From Siccirubricoccus soli (GTDB taxonomy: Bacteria; Pseudomonadota; Alphaproteobacteria; Acetobacterales; Acetobacteraceae), in assembly GCF_024178315.1 (NCBI RefSeq), contig NZ_JAMZIK010000023.1, positions 42,941 to 106,940 on the forward strand: a stretch of 64,000 bases of DNA, written 5' to 3'. The notes beneath the pieces were generated by a model. The model saw only the letters and a program-made list of their open reading frames with translations. It searched no databases and was not told where the DNA came from. Positions 60,398 through 64,000 of this stretch are shown here, piece after piece (the first letter of the stretch is position 1; each line of letters starts with the position of its first letter). A program made the translations under genes and the position numbers.

Positions 60398-60673
60398 GCC
60401 GCCATGCTGACCCGGCCCGCGATCATGCGCCAGAGCGGCACCTCTTTCGGGGGCGCTGCCTGCTGGTGGCAGTGCCGGCAACCTTCTGCCGGAGCCAGGC
60501 CCTGGCCCCGGGCCCGGGCGTGAGCCTCCGGTTGAACCGCCGGGTCTGAAACTCCCACCGGGGTCCGGGGACCGGTCTTTGCCGGCAGTGCCGGCAACCC
60601 CCGGCGGGAGGGCAGAGGGCAGAGCCCTCTGCCGGGGCCATGGGGGCGGAGCCCGCACCACCCTGCACGGCCT
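60398..60673. repeat. Intergenic family C repeat block upstream of the RoxA-like operon
   Basis: Contains GCTGCCTGCTGGTGGCAGTG and GCCGGCAGTGCCGGC stems, a diverged GGAGCCAGGCCCTGGCCCC core near 60490, and ACTCCCACCGGGGTCCGGGG near 60551, then GGCAGAGGGCAGAGCCC. No gene is seen. It ends where the CRP-like site begins. Confidence 0.6.
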
Positions 60674-60688
60674 GTGACCTGGGTCACG
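60673..60688. promoter_or_regulatory. CRP/FNR-type site upstream of RoxA-like operon
   Basis: TGTGA-CCTGGG-TCACG differs from the CRP consensus TGTGA-N6-TCACA at one position. The inner GTGACC/GGTCAC arms are a perfect 6 bp inverted repeat. It lies 20 bp ahead of TTGTCA at 60708-60713, the likely -35, and 94 bp before the ATG. Confidence 0.6.
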
Positions 60689-60781
60689 CTTTCGCGCGCC
60701 CTCGGCCTTGTCACCTCTGCAACCAGAAGCATAGCTTGCCCCGGCCCGGAAACGACCGCACGGCGGCAGGGGGAGAGCGTC

Positions 60782-62611
60782 ATGCGCAGGCGGAAGGCCG
60801 CGAAATGGATGGGTCTGGCCGGGGGCCTGTTGCTCGGCGCCTGCAACCTCGGCGCGTGGGACCCGCTGCCGCCCACCCCGGGCCAGGTGCCCTGGTCCCT
60901 GCCGGCGCAGCCTGTGAGCACGCTGCCGCAGGGCTGGTCGCCGGAGCTTGCCGCCCGCTTTCACTTCTCCGCCCAGGGCTCGCATCTCATTCCCCGCGCC
61001 TGGTTCGCCGCGCTGAATCGCGCCGATGGCGAGGGCCGCTTCGCCGCGCCGGAGAACCTCGCCCGCTACGGCCTGCTCTTCGCCGATGATGCCGGCACCG
61101 GGCTGAACCCGGACCGCCTGCCCATCGGCTTCGCCATCGACCCCGTGTCGAATCCTGCCACCGGCCCCTGGCTCGGCCTGACCTGCGCCGCCTGCCATAC
61201 CGGGGAGGTGGCCTTCCGCGGCACGAGGCTGCGCATCGAGGGCGCGCCGGCCCGCTTCGACTTCGACCGCTTCGTGGCGGATCTCGACGCCGCCGTGCAG
61301 GCCACCGGCCGCGACCCCGGGCGCTTCGCCGCCTTTGCCGAACGCGCTGGCACGACGCCCGCCGCGATCACGGATGCCTATGCCGCCTATGCCGCGCGGA
61401 GCGCCCGCCACGCCGCGGTGCAGCGGCCGGCGCATGTCGCCGGCTTCTCCCGCGTCGATGCGCTGGGGCAGATCATCAACAGCATCGCCGTGCTTCATCT
61501 TGCCGCCCCGCCGGAGGTGGTGGAGGCCAACCGCCAGCCGCCGCGCGCCCCCGTCTCCTACCCCTTCCTCTGGACCGCGCCGCGGCAGGACTGGGTGCAA
61601 TGGGTGCCCATCGCCAGCTCCCCCATCGGGCGGAATTCCGGGGAGGTGCTGGGGGTCTTCGGCGAGTCCAACCTGACGGCCCCGGGCACTCCCGGCCGCT
61701 TCGATTCTTCCGTGCAGTACCAGGCGCTGGCGGCGCTGGAGGATTGGCTGCGCAACCTGGAGCCGCCGGCCTGGCCGGAGGCGACCTTCGGCGCCATCGA
61801 CCGCGCCCGCTGGCAGGAAGGCCAGCGCATCTTCCAGCGCGACTGCCAGGGCTGCCACAACATGCCGCCCTTCCGCCTGACCGATCCGCGGCAATCGCTC
61901 GACGGCAGCCAGTTCATCCGCATCAGCGCCGTGCCGCAGCGCGTGGTGGGCACCGACCGCACCTATCTGGACGCGCTGCAGAATTGGCGCATCCGCACCG
62001 GCCCGCTGGCCGACCTCTTCGAGGGCCGGGAGGAGGTGGCGGCGGCCGACTACTTCCTGACGACGGTGAAGCAGGTGGTGGAGACCGGCACCGCCGCCGC
62101 CGGCCTGACGCGCCGCCGGCTGCTGGACACCGGCGAGGCCCGCGCCTGCCCGGGCGGCTATTCCCGGCGCATGGTGGCGCAGATCCCCCGCCCCACCGGC
62201 GCCTTCGAGGTGCGCGACGCCTGCGCCATCCCCGATGGCCGCCTTGCCCGGCTGGCGCCGGAGCGCTGGAACATGCCGGCCAGCCAGCTCGACAGCCTGA
62301 AGGCCGGGCCGCTCCTCGGCATCTGGGCCACCGGGCCGTTCCTGCACAACGGCTCCGTGCCGACGGTCTATGACCTGCTCTCCCCGCCCGCCGAGCGCCC
62401 CGCGGTGTTCTGGGTGGGAAGCGCGGAGCTGGATGTGGAGAAGCTCGGCTTCGTCGCCGCCGAGGCGCCCGGCCTGTTCCGCTTCGACACCTCGCAGCCG
62501 GCGAATTCCAACCAGGGCCATGCCTTCCCGCGCCGCAGCCTGACGCCGGCGCAGCGGCTGGCGGTGGTGGAGTACCTGAAGAACCCGCAGCGCTGGGAGG
62601 GTGCGCGATGA
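60782..62611 (+). CDS. RoxA-like dihaem c-type cytochrome, lipoprotein
   Basis: A 609-residue dihaem cytochrome. A lipobox LLGAC at C21 ends the signal. Haem motifs are CAACH (135-139) and CQGCH (355-359). The C-terminal segment LLGIWATGPFLHNGSVPTVYDLL (given here as FLHNGSVPTVYDLL) and the ESNLTAPGTPGRFDSS region are typical of the RoxA/LcpR-like group of dihaem peroxidase relatives, which includes rubber-cleaving RoxA. Substrate here is unknown. Its stop overlaps the P450 start (ATGA), so the two work together or serve one pathway. A CRP-type site precedes it. Confidence 0.83.
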   Translation: MRRRKAAKWMGLAGGLLLGACNLGAWDPLPPTPGQVPWSLPAQPVSTLPQGWSPELAARFHFSAQGSHLIPRAWFAALNRADGEGRFAAPENLARYGLLFADDAGTGLNPDRLPIGFAIDPVSNPATGPWLGLTCAACHTGEVAFRGTRLRIEGAPARFDFDRFVADLDAAVQATGRDPGRFAAFAERAGTTPAAITDAYAAYAARSARHAAVQRPAHVAGFSRVDALGQIINSIAVLHLAAPPEVVEANRQPPRAPVSYPFLWTAPRQDWVQWVPIASSPIGRNSGEVLGVFGESNLTAPGTPGRFDSSVQYQALAALEDWLRNLEPPAWPEATFGAIDRARWQEGQRIFQRDCQGCHNMPPFRLTDPRQSLDGSQFIRISAVPQRVVGTDRTYLDALQNWRIRTGPLADLFEGREEVAAADYFLTTVKQVVETGTAAAGLTRRRLLDTGEARACPGGYSRRMVAQIPRPTGAFEVRDACAIPDGRLARLAPERWNMPASQLDSLKAGPLLGIWATGPFLHNGSVPTVYDLLSPPAERPAVFWVGSAELDVEKLGFVAAEAPGLFRFDTSQPANSNQGHAFPRRSLTPAQRLAVVEYLKNPQRWEGAR

Positions 62612-63861
62612 GCTTCCTGGACCGGCTGGACGCATTGCCGGAGGCGGAGCGCTTCCCGCTCATCTGGCAATGGATCAACAGCGAGGACCCGCGCCCCTTC
62701 TTCGCGGAGCTGCGCGCCCGCCGCCCAGTGCTGGCGACGCCGGTCTGCACCCTGGTGGCGCGTTTCGACGACGTGATCGAGGTGCTGCGCCTGCCCACGG
62801 TCTTCACCGTGCAGCCCTACGTGAACGCGCTCGGCACCTACATGCTGGCGCAGGACGAGACGCCAGACCATGCGCTGGACAAGAGCGTGATGACGGCGAT
62901 GCTCGACCGGCGGGACCTGCCGCGGGTCCGCGCCTTCGTTGCCGCCGAGACGGACAAGGTGCTGGACGGGGCGGGGGAGCGGATCGAGGCGGTCTCCGGC
63001 ATCACCCGCCACATCCCGGTGCGGCTGGTGCAGGAGTATTTCGGCTTCGCCGGCAGCGACGCGGCGAAGCTGCAGGAATGGTCCTACTGGGCGCAGATGG
63101 ACGGGTTCCACAACTACCCCTGGGACCTCGGCGCCGACCATGACCACATCCATGCCGAGGCACGCCGCAGCCTGGGCGAGATGAAGGACTACCTGGCCGG
63201 GCTGCTGCGCGACCGGGTGGCGGCGCTGAAGGCGGGGAAAGCCCTGCCGGACGACATCGTGGCGCGGCTGCTGCAATCCCGCATCGCCGGCCCCGTGGGC
63301 TTCCCGCCGGAGAAGCTGCTGCTGAACGTCGGCGGGCTGCTGATCGGCGCGGTCGAGACCTCCTCCCAGGCCACGGCGCAAATCATCGAATGGCTGCTGC
63401 AGCGGCCGCCGCGGCTGGAGGCGGCGGTGGCCGCGGCGCAGCTTCCCGACCCGAAGGCGTTCGACGGGCATGTGTGGGAGGCGCTGCGCTTCGCGCCGAT
63501 GTCCCACTACCTGTTCCGCAAATCCGCCGCGGCGCATGTGCTCGGCCGCGGGCAGGCGTGGGAGACGGAAATCCCGGCCGGCACCCATGTGCTGCCGCTG
63601 ATCGGCAGTGCGAGCTTCGACGGAACGCGCTTCGCCGCCCCGGATGCCTTCGACCCGACGCGGCCGATCCACAGCGCCTTCCATTTCGGCTGGGGCCACC
63701 ATGCCTGCCTGGGCGGGCACATCGCGGAGGTGCTGATCCCGGAGATGGCGCGGCGCGTGCTGCTGCGCTCCGCCATCCGGCTGGAAACGCCGATCGACCG
63801 GCGCGGCGGGCCGTTTCCGGAGACGCTGGGCATTGCCTGGGCGTCGGGGGGCGCGGTGTAG
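62608..63861 (+). CDS. Cytochrome P450
   Basis: A 417-residue P450. The haem-thiolate loop is FHFGWGHHACLGG with C367, the ExxR pair is E291-R294 (WEALRF), and the I-helix is GGLLIGAVETSSQAT with the oxygen-binding acid-threonine replaced as E250-T251. It is close in length to bacterial class I enzymes that use separate ferredoxins; no ferredoxin gene is adjacent. Overlap with the RoxA-like gene is unusual and suggests a shared hydrophobic substrate such as an isoprenoid or fatty acid. Confidence 0.9.
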   Translation: MSFLDRLDALPEAERFPLIWQWINSEDPRPFFAELRARRPVLATPVCTLVARFDDVIEVLRLPTVFTVQPYVNALGTYMLAQDETPDHALDKSVMTAMLDRRDLPRVRAFVAAETDKVLDGAGERIEAVSGITRHIPVRLVQEYFGFAGSDAAKLQEWSYWAQMDGFHNYPWDLGADHDHIHAEARRSLGEMKDYLAGLLRDRVAALKAGKALPDDIVARLLQSRIAGPVGFPPEKLLLNVGGLLIGAVETSSQATAQIIEWLLQRPPRLEAAVAAAQLPDPKAFDGHVWEALRFAPMSHYLFRKSAAAHVLGRGQAWETEIPAGTHVLPLIGSASFDGTRFAAPDAFDPTRPIHSAFHFGWGHHACLGGHIAEVLIPEMARRVLLRSAIRLETPIDRRGGPFPETLGIAWASGGAV

Positions 63862-63869
63862 GGAGAGGT

Positions 63870-64000
63870 TGGGGGCTCCGCCCCCAAACCCTCGCCGGGG
63901 AGGATACTCCTCCCCGGACTCCGGCGTGGGTCTGCTGGTTCGACCTGCCGACTCACACCGGGGTCCGGGGCCAGGTCCTGGCCCCGGAGGGAGTGCAGAG
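63870..64000 (+). repeat. Composite palindromic repeat, family C (long form), running off the window end
   Basis: GGGGGCTCCGCCCCC, GGGGAGGATACTCCTCCCC, GGTTCGACCTGCCGACTCAC, then the core GGGGCCAGGTCCTGGCCCC at 63968-63986, in the same order as 57798-57950. It follows the P450 stop. Confidence 0.75.

Overview
The window is very GC-rich DNA from an alphaproteobacterium, most likely a Roseomonas-like member of the Acetobacteraceae. The evidence is a hopanoid biosynthesis block with alphaproteobacterial gene order, several orphan TctC/Bug-type periplasmic binding proteins, a direct-repeat GTTC-N7-GTTC LexA box of alphaproteobacterial type, and an XRE regulator of a family widespread in that class. 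The family-level assignment is inference from gene content only. No tRNA, rRNA, CRISPR array, complete insertion sequence or prophage was seen.

Left part (1-17.2 kb): the end of an HWE sensor kinase, then the envelope-lipid block. This holds hpnM (-), hpnA-hpnB-shc-hpnG (+), hpnH and ispH (-), a CopC-CopD pair (+), the hopanoid exporter hpnN (+) and lnt (+). Together these genes cover isoprenoid supply (IspH), squalene cyclisation (Shc), side-chain attachment and trimming (HpnH, HpnG, HpnA, HpnB) and outer-membrane delivery (HpnN, HpnM).

17.2-26.7 kb: an XRE regulator with a palindromic operator, a GFA-domain gene interrupted by an amber codon, DUF2244, nth, and a two-gene repair operon (radical SAM protein and a DUF4130-UdgX fusion). 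The repair operon is driven by a near-consensus sigma70 promoter with a LexA box over its -10. A type III polyketide synthase, methyltransferase and FAD-oxidoreductase cluster follows.

27-42.5 kb: accessory metabolism and uptake. It contains three tandem Bug binding proteins, a YqjI-like PadR regulator with DUF2218, two SMP-30 paralogues around an M15-like peptidase, an AidB-like acyl-CoA dehydrogenase/hydratase/TetR operon, a Gfo/Idh-DUF993-isomerase operon and an alpha/beta hydrolase.

42.5-64 kb: a small lipoprotein with rnhB, CoxG-like and ThDP enzymes, a KaiC-like ATPase with a hybrid histidine kinase, a further Bug protein, a TRAP-TAXI binding protein, a CBS-BON protein, an MFS transporter, a Mug-type glycosylase, a JmjC-like oxygenase with an OmpA-like partner, an AlgX/AlgJ-like SGNH protein, an amidase and a nitronate monooxygenase. 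It ends with a RoxA-like dihaem cytochrome c operon with a P450, preceded by a CRP-type site.

The intergenic DNA carries at least three families of palindromic repeats. One is a ~106 bp element bounded by CTAG; in three of four copies its terminal CTAG forms the TAG stop codon of the adjacent gene.
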